NCBI GenBank assembly: GCA_028274465.1
Contig: CM051455.1
Span: forward strand, 107,692,942-107,756,941
Direction: 5' to 3'
DNA: 64,000 nt
Source of the DNA: Plantago ovata
Lineage: Eukaryota; Streptophyta; Magnoliopsida; Lamiales; Plantaginaceae
Within the stretch, counting starts at the first letter, position 1, and every line of letters begins with the position of its first letter. Below, piece after piece: positions 12,207 through 23,188 of the stretch. The position numbers and the translations under genes were made by a program. The notes below the pieces were generated by a model, which was not told the DNA's origin, ran no database searches, and was given only the letters and a program-made list of their open reading frames with translations.

Positions 12207-13728
12207 TCTTTTCACATGTCCACTCTCAGCCAACCGAGGCCAAACCGTTCGGTAACATCTAGTATCACTTCTTATTACTCATTCTCTTTTGCTAGGGACT
12301 AGCTTAAGTTTCATAAGGGGGATGGGATGTGAACCGTGATGTTAAGTATTGTTTGGCTTTGTGTTGATTGGTATCTTGTTTTTTCGTTTGCATTTGCATT
12401 TGCACGTTTACTGATTTCTTAGTTTTTAGGTTGCATACACTACATTCACCCTAGGATAGTCTTGCATGTTTTACGTGGAGTTTATTGCCAAATTTTTGAA
12501 CTTTTTTATTGGGTAGATCAACTAATTATGCCATTAATCATATGCTTCATCTCTATGAATTTGTTTGAGGTTTTTCTCGCTTGGCTTGTCACATTTATGT
12601 ATTGCACTTAGTTAAGCTTGGTAGTCTCGACATCACTTAGTGGTGTTTTCTCTACTGCGGTTCACGAAGGCCTTTATAATAGGATGATGCATGTTAGGGT
12701 CTTATGGTTGTTTTCCCGAGTAATTATGTACCTAAGAGGCAACAAGTCTTCACCTTGCTTTGAGATTGCTAAATGCCTAGGAAGGAGGTAGTGTGAGATT
12801 GTGTGATCCTTTGTTTGCAACCTATTCTTCCGAATAGGTTTGGGGAGGGGGTTACGCTTTCATTAGACTTGTTTTTCGTTTTTCAATTTTGTGTTGTGAG
12901 TTTATTTTCCTTTTTCGTAAATTTTGTACTCCAACCTATTCTTTCGAATAGGTTTGGGGAGGTCGTTTGTGTGACATTTTCGTTGTGCTACTGCTGGCTA
13001 AAAAAATCAAAAAAAAAAAAAAAAAAAGAGAAAAAGAAAAATTCCAGAAAAAGAGAAAAACTGGAAAAGAAAAAAAGAAAAAAAAGAAAAGACCCCAAAA
13101 AAGCAAAGAAGGGTCCAAAAAAGCCAAAAAGCAGTTTAGCAAAGTGTTGTGTCTCATTTCCAATTCTTGTAATGTTCATAATCGTGTTGTAATTTCTATC
13201 CTTTTTTGTTTAAGTGTCATCTGTACTAGACCACCCTCGTCCTGCCATTCAGAAAGTGGTGAATAGCTTAAGGCTTTGCTTGAGAGATGGGTAGAATAGG
13301 GGAAGTGTTATCTTTTTTAGGGAACCCTCCTTCGTTTGATGAGAGCCAGTATTGGTTCGACCTCTTTGAGGAAAAGTCTTAACTTGGTGAACAGCAGTAA
13401 GTCCTCAGTTTCATAGGCACGGGACAACCATTCGTATTCTAACATGTTTCATTACGTCGTCACTGACTAGGTCCAGGTAGAGAATGTTACGAGAGACTAT
13501 CTTGTCTTGACATAAGTGCTTATGTGAATGTGCATGAGTCAATCGAGGCATTCTTCAACCTATATTCATGTTATGATTTGTATGGTTTTTGTTCATATGT
13601 TTTTTGATAGATTCAATAGATTAGTTCATTTCATTTGGCATGAGACTCCATTTTTGTGTTGCATTGTTTTTTGCATTAGAGTCTAGCTTAGTTGCTTGAG
13701 GACAAGCAAAGGTTCGGTTTGGGGAGTT
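12207..13728 (+). other. Athila 3' untranslated region with twin hairpins and poly-A
   Basis: No coding potential except low-complexity frames. Two identical-stem hairpins (AACCTATTC/GAATAGGTT) lie at 12819-12840 and 12933-12954, each followed by TGGGGAGG. An A-rich tract covers 13008-13110. The purine-rich tract of the element is at 13710-13728. Confidence 0.6.
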
Positions 13729-14928
13729 TGATGAATGTGTATTTTACACTTTCATTTGAGTCTTTTTCACCTATTTTAGCTATCCTCTATGTTAATTTAG
13801 CTATATTTTAGTGCATTTTATTAGAATAGTGTCACGTTTCCCTTTAGTTTGTATTTTACAGGTTTTGGTTGAAAAACGAGGTTTTTCGGGCAATTATATT
13901 GAAGTAGACAAGGAATTGGTGTTCCGAATGCCTATTTGGAGTATCTGAAAGATTCCAGATAGGATTTGATGTCTAGGGGTCGAGTCTGAAGGCTAAAAGG
14001 TCACTAGAAGGCAAAAACCGAGTCCGAAAAGGGGAAGAAATCCAAAAACGCGTCGAAAACGCGTATCTGGCCGAAAAATACTCCCGGACGAGTCGCCCGG
14101 GACGTGGGTCAAATCGCCCCACACCCGGCGAATCGCCCGGTGTGTGGGGCCCTTCGCCCCACACCTCCCGAATACCTATATATAGTTGCTCAGTTTTCTC
14201 CGTTTTTCATACTTTTCCAGACCTTTTCTCTCACTTTCTCAGTAGTTTTAGGTAGGAATTCTCCAAAGCCTGTTCTAGGGGTTCTTAGCTTAGGAGATAC
14301 TTTTTCTTAGCGTTCTGGAGCTTGTAAGATCGCGACTCTTCGGAGATTGACAACCTTCGGTAACCTTGTATCTTACAGTTTTTCTATTTATATTTATATA
14401 TCTTTCATCATGTTTTCATTCATTCGTGGTATGATTTCTGTTGATTGCATGACATCTATGAGTAGCTAAACTTCTCGTTGGTGATAGTATGTGATTTCTT
14501 GACGAAGGGTTAATAATTATGCTAATGGCTATATCGCGCATTATACTCTGAGTTATTGCTTTATTTCTTTGATCTATCTAAAACCTCTATCTTAGTAGTG
14601 TTGGATAATTACGGAACACAATTGGACAATTCATTGATCAAAGATCTCCATGCAAGACCGAGGAATTTATGCATGATTATTAACCTGCTATGCTTTGAAT
14701 GACCATACTATCACCAATCTCCATTATCTGTTAAGAAAAACCTTTGCTAAGTCGTCTGTTGATTTATATTCTTAAGTTAGATTAGATAAAGCTAGTTATA
14801 GTCCTTAGAGATTGACACTCGAGGTTATTCTACTGCTACACTACGGTTTTCGTTGTAGTTGTGAATTGTCTTTGGCTAAATACAAATTTATTTGATTAAC
14901 TAGAACCTGACAAATTCTTGGTTCATCA
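13729..14928 (+). repeat. 3' LTR of the Athila-like element
   Basis: About 1.2 kb, the direct repeat partner of 6193-7353, ending GGTTCATCA and followed by CGTTA. Carries the same GC palindromes (14085-14165) and TATA box (about 14177). Point differences from the 5' LTR are scattered, so the insertion is not brand-new. Confidence 0.88.
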
Positions 14929-14933
14929 CGTTA

Positions 14934-14979
14934 ACACCGCAAAGACGAGATTCTAAAGAAAATTGTTGATGGTGGTCAC
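14934..14979 (+). pseudogene. F-box-like gene, middle fragment of exon 3
   Basis: A 46-bp host sliver between the Athila TSD and the next insertion. In frame it encodes HRKDEILKKIVDGGH, continuing exon 3 from 6192, and its last five bases (GTCAC, 14975-14979) are the target duplication of the following element. The next part of the exon is at 33676. Confidence 0.65.
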
Positions 14980-16110
14980 TGTTGATGTAACGACCCGGCC
15001 CACTAACAGGCCGAGACCCAGCCCAACGGGCCGGCAAGGTTACTGATGGGCGCTCTTCGGGGTGATATGCTGGCCCCACAGACCAACACGGATTCTAATC
15101 CGCGCACTTTGTCCTCACTCGTGCGCGCACCGTGAACTTCCCAGTGGGTCACCCATCCTAGAATTGCTCCAGAGCAAGCACGCTTAACTCTGAAGTTCTT
15201 ATAGGTGGATTCCCGAAAAGAAAGGTGCACCTTGTTGGTATGAGTAGCGTTCTCAACCCTTTTAAGCCTCTGAAATCTGGGGCGTTACAGTTGAAGGGTA
15301 ATTCATGCTTCTTAAGTTCGTATTAAACCGTCACAAGGAACTATTTAGGTCTTCTTCATGTAGTCTTCCTCTGAAGAGAGTAGGAATCCTTCATGTAGCT
15401 TCCTCGTACCTGAAAGAGACTAGAGGGGGGGATTAGTACCTCATGCCCGGTTTGTCAAGAATCAGACCGGAGGGATTACTTTACGTGTAGGGAGTTGAAG
15501 GGTTTCCCTAGTAAAAGTAGTAAATGTGGTAGGTGAGAGCTATGATTGCTTACCTATAGATAATGAATGAGTGCCCTTATATACTTGTAGTATTTTATTG
15601 TCACTTTATGTAGGATCGTGACAAGTGTCCGGCTGAGATTGAAGCCTCCTTTGGCCCAAGCCCATTAAGGAGGTCCATGGGCTTTGACCCAAACATCTTG
15701 ACTAGGGCTTGGAGGGCATTATTGACTTTTCGGGTCTCATAGAATATTATGGAAGGTGGGTCCCACAAGGAGCGACCATGGGTGGTCGGCTTGGGTCCTC
15801 GTGCCTTCCTCTTATATTCATGGTCTGGTTAGTGCTCTGCCTAGTCTCTTTTGGAGGGTATCACCTTGACGTAAGGTCCTCCTCGAGGCCTAGAGATGCT
15901 CCTCGAGCCCCACAGCTGCCTTGTCCTTGTAGTGAGCTTATCTTGAGGGTCGGCCTCACAGTGATGGTAGGGCCATATGTTGGTCGAGCCATACTTAAGT
16001 GACATACTTGGGTGTGGTGGCGCCCCTTGAGGGACGACCCTTGATGCTTCGTCGCGCTCTTAGACCGCTCCAGTTCGTACATGCGGACTGGACATATTTT
16101 AACACCAACA
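14980..16110 (-). repeat. Left LTR-like inverted repeat (interrupted by Cassandra solo LTR)
   Basis: Reads TGTTGA, then the solo LTR and its duplicated GTTGA, then AGGGTAATTC onward to AACACCAACA. It is the reverse complement of the right copy (30750-33670 minus the copia LTR). A reversed purine-rich tract (TATGTCCCCCTAGTTTCC) follows at 16111. Confidence 0.75.
14986..15289 (-). mobile_element. Cassandra-type solo LTR carrying 5S rRNA-like sequence
   Basis: A 304-bp sequence starts TGTAACGACCC and ends GGGGCGTTACA, flanked by the 5-bp target duplication GTTGA (14981-14985, 15290-15294). On the minus strand it contains 5S rRNA-like segments (GAGTTAAGCGTGCTTG, CTAGGATGGGTGACC, CTGGGAAGTTC), including the internal RNA polymerase III promoter region. 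Cassandra TRIM elements are known to carry 5S-derived sequence in their LTRs. No internal region or second LTR remains, so it arose by LTR recombination. Confidence 0.85.
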
Positions 16111-17505
16111 TATGTCCCCCTAGTTTCCAAGTATCTTTTTAGAAGATAGTTGAGGAATTATATTGAAGTAGAGGTCGAGCAGAGCCTCGACTAGTATTAG
16201 GCGACAAAAGATTTATGAATTCGTGCCTTGGTAACTTTCCCTCCTCCTATCTCCCCCTCCCCCCCCCTTTTATAGGGTGCGAGCAGACGTTGCTCGGATC
16301 TTATAAAAGGGGTATATTTACTGGGTAGAGATCGGATCCGGGTAAGTGTTCCTTGGTGGAAGTAGGTTCCTTGATTTTTTGCCTCTTCGATATTCTCCTT
16401 GTTAATTATCTCGAGGAGACAATTGTAAGGTAATAGAATGGAATTACTTCCTTTCGCTTTTTCTTGACACTTTCTCGAAATATGAGAAAGCGGCTCCTCG
16501 GTACCATATAAAAGCAATCCTTTGATTTTTCTTCTCGGATGATCGATCACTCGTCGCTCTTCGTTCTATCCACGCGACACGGTCCTCGCTCAACGGATTA
16601 CCTTGGGTGGTTAGGTAATCCGCGTTTCTTCGAGAAAGTATGTCGGTGCGGGAGCGTGGAGGGTAGATTGGTAAATTCGTCAGGCGGCTGTGATCTGGGC
16701 CGTTGATAGTGAACACGTGTTCGGTCTGGATGGAGCGAGGGTAGGTGACGGTTCGTATTCCCGAGATACCCTTCTATAAATAGGCCAAGACCGATTCATT
16801 CCACACTTTTCGCAACTTATTCACTCAGAGCATAGAGAGAGAGCGAGGAACACTTTAAGACGATCGACAAGCACACTCTTCGAGACCAAAGTAGATCGAG
16901 GACCCTTTCCGAGCGACCAAACACCATTTTTTCCGGCGGAGTTTGAGTTTTCTAGTGCAGTTTCTGTTTCCAATCCTTCATTCAGACTTTATCAAGTAAG
17001 CTCTTGTCCCAAATTCTTTGATTACCCGCTTTAATCGTGTACTTCTTTGCATTTCTTGATTCCAATTCGCCTGAATCTGCTCTTAATAGCCTGAATTTTT
17101 GGCCGGCGTTTAGTGGACCTAAAAACGAATTGTAATCGGACTTAAACGAACTGTAGATTCACATGCTCCCCCTTTTTACTTTTTCCGCGATTTCCCTCTG
17201 CCTCCTTAGGGTAGAATCGTAACTGTGGAAGTATATAGATCGGGCTTGTAGGAGTGCCCACCTTGTCGAACTTTGAGCGATTGGTCGCTCCCCGCTCCTC
17301 GATCATGTATGCTTGTACTTGTGCTCATACTTGTGTTTCTTCGATCTCATTGCATGCTCGTCGCTTTTTGTAGAATAACTTCTTGTTGTGTTATGCACTT
17401 TTTTGAGATTTTCTCCATTCGGGAGGTCGAACATAACAAAATACATAAACGAATCTCTCGGACTATCATCAACCATCCTTAACTCTTTCTGGCCTACCTT
17501 TCAGG
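16111..17505 (+). promoter_or_regulatory. TATA promoter, leader and intron upstream of the acidic ORF
   Basis: TATA box CTATAAATAGG at about 16773-16783, then a leader of about 200 bp. A probable intron with donor CAA|GTAAGC at 16996 ends at the acceptor TTTCAG (16499 bp-scale coordinate 17499-17504), one base before the ATG. A C-rich tract and a minus-strand TATAAAAGG lie near 16260-16277. Short minus-strand frames at 16197-16716 show no recognisable features. The first 45 bp are the reversed 3' tract of the element. Confidence 0.5.
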
Positions 17506-18208
17506 ATGTCCGAGAGAAGCGACGACAGTCAGAACTGCCGCGAGGTCGACAAGTACGGGAGCGACCACGATACGTCAGCCGATACGTCAGAGATATCGGT
17601 GACCTTCTTAGATGACACTCTCGAGCAGACCTCCGTGGGCGAGGAGCAGGCCCATAAATCCGAAGAGGATGAAGGTTCTGAAGAAGATGAAGAACTCGAG
17701 GAGGGTGAAGAAGGCGAAGATGCCAATGGTGATGATGATGAGTCCGAGGAGGAAGAAGAAGGAGCTGAGTATCACCTAGTTACTCCGAAGAGGCGTAGGA
17801 GCGTTTACAGCTTTATTGATGGTAGGACCGAGGAGGAAGGTGGTCCTGCTAATCCTGGAGTGTCCTCCGAGTTGATAACTTTAGCCGCCCAAGTACATGG
17901 TCGAAACTATGGTGCTTTCGACGCGGTTCCTCCTATGGACATCCGAGTGGAAGACATGGACGACATGGATCGGCCCGATCCGGCTCTATCTTGGTTCGAG
18001 GAGGGCGAACATTCTGTTCAGCGGGGTATTGTTATAGTGGAGAGAAACGATGATGACGCGACTTCTCCTAAGACGACTCCTCCCAAGAAGAAGGTTAAGT
18101 TCCTCCTCAAACCACTCGTCGGACCGTGGTTACTAATGACGAGGAGGAGTCTCCTCGTGCCATAAAGAACGTGGAACATATGTTGGTCGAGTCCATGGTC
18201 CTCTCATA
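17506..18208 (+). pseudogene. Acidic ORF of the inverted-LTR element, copy 1 (frameshifted near its end)
   Basis: ATG at 17506 (MSERSDDSQN) follows a 3' splice site. The protein is strongly acidic: residues about 45-85 are almost continuous Glu/Asp/Gly, followed by a basic PKRRRSVYSFIDG segment and a KKKVKF patch near residue 198. The initial frame stops at 18163-18165. The alternative frame after KKKVKF is again acidic (TNDEEESPRA) and reaches TAA at 18206-18208, so a single frameshift probably truncates the product. No gag, RT or transposase motif is visible; it may be the N-terminus of a larger deleted retroelement protein. The element's 3' purine tract follows. Confidence 0.6.
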
Positions 18209-18272
18209 AAGAACGTGGAACATAGTTCCTCAACTATCTTTTACAAAGATACTTGGAAACTAGGGAGACATA

Positions 18273-18348
18273 TGTTGGTGTTAAAATATGTCCAGTCCGC
18301 ACGTACGAACTGGAGCAGTCTAAGAGCGCGACGAAGCATCAAGGGCCG
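18273..18348 (+). repeat. Start of right-type LTR, copy 1, cut by copia LTR
   Basis: TGTTGGTGTTAAAATATGTCC begins after the purine-rich tract and runs to GGGCCG, where a copia LTR starts. GGCCG (18344-18348) is the left target duplication of the copia element. Confidence 0.7.
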
Positions 18349-20430
18349 TGTAAGAAAATATGGTCAGAGTTACCCCTAGGGTACGCAGCGGAATTTTAAA
18401 ATTTTTCTTAACATACTGGTTAATTGATTATGCATATGTCGTATATATATAAACACGTCAATTAGAAGACTAACCTTACTTCCAAAGCAGCTTCCAAGTC
18501 TTCGTAATATTCCGGTGTATCTTCTCCTTCGTCGAAGTCGAAGATATCTACAATACTCTGTATATCTGCAAGACAATAAGAGTTAGTTTCCAGCTCCTAG
18601 AACCTCAACCTTGGTATCCACGGATGAACAGCCTATCGGAAGAATGCTAGGATATTCTTTATGTGACCAAGAAGACGGGGCGGCAATTCCCTCCGGTGGC
18701 GGTGTGCGCGCGCGTGAGGCTAAGGGAGGAGGGGAGAGTTTTTATTTTCTCTAAGAAAACTGGGTAGGAAGACTGTGAAAGTCTATGTCTGAAACTGTGT
18801 GTCAAACTCTCTCTAATAGTCCACTATATATAGTAGTCTATAGAAGCCTAAAGCATAAGCAATTAGACTTCGTAAAGGAATAAGAATCTAATTCTTATCG
18901 CACAAGGAAACCAATATCAAGTCTAGATTCATTCCCAATCAAATCAAAACTCAATCAGGAAAATCTAACTTATCCCTTGGACTTCTAATAGAGGAAGGAG
19001 TCGAACTCCTTCCCCTACCCTGCCACGCGCGCGCGCCTGTCCTACGGGACGTGGGTCCCACTTTTGGGACCCACATATATTTCTAAGGAAATCCAAACTC
19101 CAAGTAGATTTTGCCCAAGTGCATATGTTATTCTAAATTAACATATCCTTTACAATCAAACCTCCATTATATTTCCAAAATATAATCTTTAATTGTATTT
19201 ACATAAAATACAATTACTTAGCCAATTCAATTAATAATTCCAATCATTAATTGAGCCACCAATTATTATAATTAATTCCAAATCAATTATAATCCATCAA
19301 TCACAATTAATTCCAAATTAATTGCGATTCCATCTTCAAGGATATCCTGATAGGCTGAATCACCGCATAGTGTGACCCATAGGGCCTCACCGTATTAAGC
19401 AAGTCCTAGACTAGGCAACATGGAATTCCTAGACGGTTCCATTTGCAATATTAATACGTGAGGACGTTTGAGAGGTTTCTCAAAGCTAACCCTTTCGTTG
19501 CGAAGCCTGTTGCGCTCAACGCGGCGATGGTAACGTCCCTTCATCTGACTTGCTCGGATGTATCTAGGATCGATGAAGTGTCTATCCCAATAATACATCC
19601 ACGGGCGTCTCAGGGAGTTGTTTGGTTAAGATATACTTATGACCATCATAATATATGATCATTTGCACTGGCCAGTGACTTTACCAACACAACTATGCAG
19701 ACTACGAGCAGTGCTCTCCTGTGCTACACTTGAGAGATGAATCCTCACAGAATCACTTATCACCCCCATTTGTATTTAACCATAATCCTGGATCGTGTCT
19801 TAGGTCAACTGCTTATTCAGAGCTGACATCGACGGGTCCACCAAGGATATGGAGCAACAAATGTGATGATAAAGTCCTGTAAGTGCAAAGGACGAATAGC
19901 ATCACTCGACACTCACCGGTTCCCATAGACACGTCGGTGTAGAGTATACATCGATGGGAGTGTTCGGTGGGTACTTCCATTGTTCGATAAAACTTCTTCG
20001 AACAACTATGCGCAGTTATGGGAACGTTCCTTGATTGTCCAACAAATCCGTTCCGTGGCCGTGGGATCGGCTCACACTTGCTCCACAAGTATAAACCTCC
20101 ACGCATACAGTCTTGTCAGGTTCATCAGACCCCCACATCCGAGATGTACCACGACTAGGGAGAGTTTGGGATAGATGATAACTCACATAACTAGCTCCCA
20201 CTAACTGTGTGATCGGTCCATCTATCCGAGGGACATGTTCAGTATCATACAGACAGCAATATAGCTTATGACATGCTGCAGCCGGGTGTAATATAAATAT
20301 GAAGCAATACTCAACAGTAAATGAAACAAAATATATTATATTAACGTTTGACATTGTAATAGTACTAATATCCTCTAGGAAAGGGCAACATGCCCTTAGT
20401 AAGGACTGTCTCTAGGCATATACACGATCA
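18349..20430 (-). repeat. Ty1-copia LTR, copy 1
   Basis: About 2.08 kb, from TGTAAGAAAATATGG to TATACACGATCA, ending exactly at the N gap. Nearly identical to 21100-23174 and 30826-32912. It includes a GCGCGCGCGCC stretch and AT-rich inverted segments. The element's coding direction is minus, so its LTR reads TGA...TTACA on the minus strand. Confidence 0.85.
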
Positions 20431-20530
20431 NNNNNNNNNNNNNNNNNNNNNNNNNNNNNNNNNNNNNNNNNNNNNNNNNNNNNNNNNNNNNNNNNNNNNN
20501 NNNNNNNNNNNNNNNNNNNNNNNNNNNNNN
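20431..20530. other. Assembly gap (100 N)
   Basis: A run of 100 N that joins two near-identical repeat blocks; length is probably nominal. Confidence 1.
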
Positions 20531-21099
20531 AGTATCACCTAGTTACTCCGAAGAGGCGTAGGAGGGTTTACAGCTTTATTGATGTAGGACCGAGGAGGAA
20601 GGTGGTCCCTGCTAATCCTGGAGTTGTCCTCCGAGTTGATAACTTTAGCCGCCCAAAGTACATGTCGAAAATATGGTGCTTTCGACGCGGTTCCTCCTAT
20701 GGACATCCGAGTGGAAGACATGGACGACATGGATCGGCCGATCCGGCTCTATCTTGGTGAGGAGGGCGAACATTCTGTTCAGCGGGGTATTGTTATAGTG
20801 GAGAGACACGATGATGACGCGCTTCTCTAAGAGACTCCCCAAGAAGAAGGTTAAGTTCCTCCTCACACCAATCGTCGGCCGTGGTTACTAATGACGAGGA
20901 GGAGTCTCCTCGTGCCATAAAGAACGTGGAACATATGTTGGTCGAGTCCATGGTCCTCTCATAAAGAAACGTGGACAACATAGTCCTCACTTTACAAAGA
21001 TTACTTGGAAACTGGGAGACATATGTTGGTGTTAACTATGTTCCAGTCCGCACGTACGCACTGGAGCCGTCTAAGAGCGCGACTATATTCAAGGGCTCG
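20531..21099 (+). pseudogene. Acidic ORF and LTR start, copy 2, with many single-base indels
   Basis: Matches 17768-18348 in order, but with numerous one-base insertions and deletions that destroy every frame (for example around 20583, 20613, 20655 and 20828). The error pattern, concentrated next to the N gap, looks like uncorrected sequence rather than natural divergence. Confidence 0.75.
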
Positions 21100-23174
21100 T
21101 GTAGAAAATATGGTCAGAGTTACCCCTAGGGTACGCAGCGGAATTTTAAAATTTTCTTAACATACTGGTTAATTGATTATGCATATGTCGTATATATATA
21201 AACACGTCAATTAGAAGACTAACCTTACTTCCAAAGCAGCTTCCAAGTCTTCGTAATATTCCGGTGTATCTTCTCCTTCGTCGAAGTCGAAGATATCTAC
21301 AATACTCTGTATATCTGCAAGACAATAAGAGTTAGTTTTCCAGCTCCTAGAACCTCAACCTTGGTATCCACGGATGAACAGCCTATCGGAAGAATGCTAG
21401 GATATTCTTTATGTGACCAAGAAGACGGGGCGGCAATTCCCTCCGGTGGCGGTGTGCGCGCGCGTGAGGCTAAGGGAGGAGGGGAGAGTTTTTATTTTCT
21501 CTAAGAAAACTGGGTAGGAAGACTGTGAAAGTCTATGTCTGAAACTGTGTGTAAACTCTCTCTAATAGTCTACTATATAGTAGTCTATAGAAGCCTAAAG
21601 CATAAGCAATTAGACTTCGTAAAGGAATAAGAATCTAATTCTTATCGCACAAGGAAACCAATATCAAGTCTAGATTCATTCCCAATCAAATCAAAACTCA
21701 ATCAGGAAAATCTAACTTATCCCTTGGACTTCTAATAGAGGAAGGAGTCGAACTCCTTCCCCTACCTGCCACGCGCGCGCGCCTGTCCTACGGGACGTGG
21801 GTCCCACTTTTGGACCCACATATATTTCTAAGGCAATCCAAACTCCAAGTAGATTTTGCCCAAGTGCATATGTTAATTCTAAATTAACATATCCTTACAA
21901 TCAAACCTCCATTATATTTCCAAAATATAATCTTTAATTGTATTTACATAAAATACAATTAATTAGCCAATTCAATTAATAATTCCAAATCATTAATTGA
22001 GCCACCCATTATTATAATTAATTCCAAATCAATTATAATCCATCAATCACAATTAATTCCAAATTAATTGCGATTCCATCTTCAAGGATATTCTGATAGG
22101 CTGAATCACCACATAGTGTGACCCATAGGGCCTCACCGTATTAAGCAAGTCCTAGACTAGGCAACATGGAATTCCTAGACGGTTCCATTTGCAATATTAA
22201 TACGTGAGGACGTTTGAGAGGTTTCTCAAAGCTAACCCTTTCGTTGCGAAGCCTGTTGCGCTCAACGCGGCGATGGTAACGTCCCTTCATCTGACTTGCT
22301 CGGATGTATCTAGGATCGATGAAGTGTCTATCCCAATAATACATCCACGGGCGTCTCAGGGAGTTGTTTGGTTAAGATATACTTATGACCATCATAATAT
22401 ATCATTTGCACTGGCCAGTGACTTTACCAACACAACTATGCAGACTACGAGCAGTGCTCTCCTGTGCTACACTTGAGAGATGAATCCTTCACAGAATCAC
22501 TTATCACCCCCATTTGTATTTAGCCATAATCCTGGATCGTGTCTTAGGTCAACTGCTTATTCAGAGCTGACATCGACGGGTCCACCAAGGATATGGAGCA
22601 ACAAATGTGATGATAAAGTCCTGTAAGTACAAAGGACGAATGGCATCACTTCGACAACTCACCGGTTCCCATAGACACGTCGGTGTAGAGTATACATCGA
22701 TGGGAGTGTCCGGTGGGTACTTCCATTGTTCGATAAATCTTCTTCGAACAACTATGCGCAGTTATGGGAACGTTCCTTGATTGTCCAACAATCCGTTCCG
22801 TGGCCGTGGGATCGGCTCACACTTGCTCCAACAAGTATAACCTCCACGCATACTAGTCTTGTCAGGTTCATTCAGACCCCCACATCCGAGATGAACCACG
22901 ACTAGGGAGAGTTTGGGATAGATGATAACTCACATAGCTCCCACTAACTGTGTGATCGGTCATCTATCCGAGGGGACATGTTTAGTATCAATACAGACAG
23001 CAATATAGATATGACATGCTGCAGCCTGGTGTAATATAAATATGAAAGCGATACTCAACAGTAAATGAAACAAACATATATTATATTACGTTGACCTGTG
23101 TAATAGTACATATTATCCTCTATAAGGGCACCATGCCCTTAGTAAGGACTGTCTCTAGGACATATACACTATCA
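21100..23174 (-). repeat. Ty1-copia 3' LTR (minus-strand element), copy 2
   Basis: About 2.07 kb, adjoining the 3' end of the copia coding region. On the minus strand the purine-rich tract AAGTGGGAGAT directly precedes TGATAGTGTATATG. Confidence 0.88.
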
Positions 23175-23188
23175 ATCTCCCACTTGGA

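Larger units (their letters stand above)
6193..14928 (+). mobile_element. Athila-like Ty3-gypsy element lacking pol
   Basis: Two long direct repeats (6193-7353 and 13729-14928) start TGATGAATGTG and end GGTTCATCA. They are flanked by the 5-bp target duplication CGTTA (6188-6192, 14929-14933). A primer-binding region (TTGGCGACGTTGCCGGGGA) follows the 5' LTR, and a purine-rich GGTTTGGGGAGT precedes the 3' LTR. The interior holds gag, a retropepsin and an ORF in the env-like position typical of Athila elements. Reverse transcriptase, RNase H and integrase are absent between 9590 and 10860, so the copy is non-autonomous. It interrupts exon 3 of the F-box-like gene. Confidence 0.88.

Noticed and set aside
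15003-15230. Minus-strand 75-codon frame
   Set aside because: Lies within the 5S-derived Cassandra LTR; non-coding.
15003-15230. Functional 5S rRNA gene
   Set aside because: The 5S-like part is incomplete and diverged, and sits between TG...CA ends with a 5-bp duplication, as in Cassandra.
16197-16716. Two overlapping minus-strand frames of 117 and 90 codons
   Set aside because: No recognisable motifs, inside transposon non-coding DNA with C tracts.
19395-19658. Short conserved frames in the copia LTR, repeated at 22141 and 31874
   Set aside because: They recur only because the LTR is repeated; no protein features.
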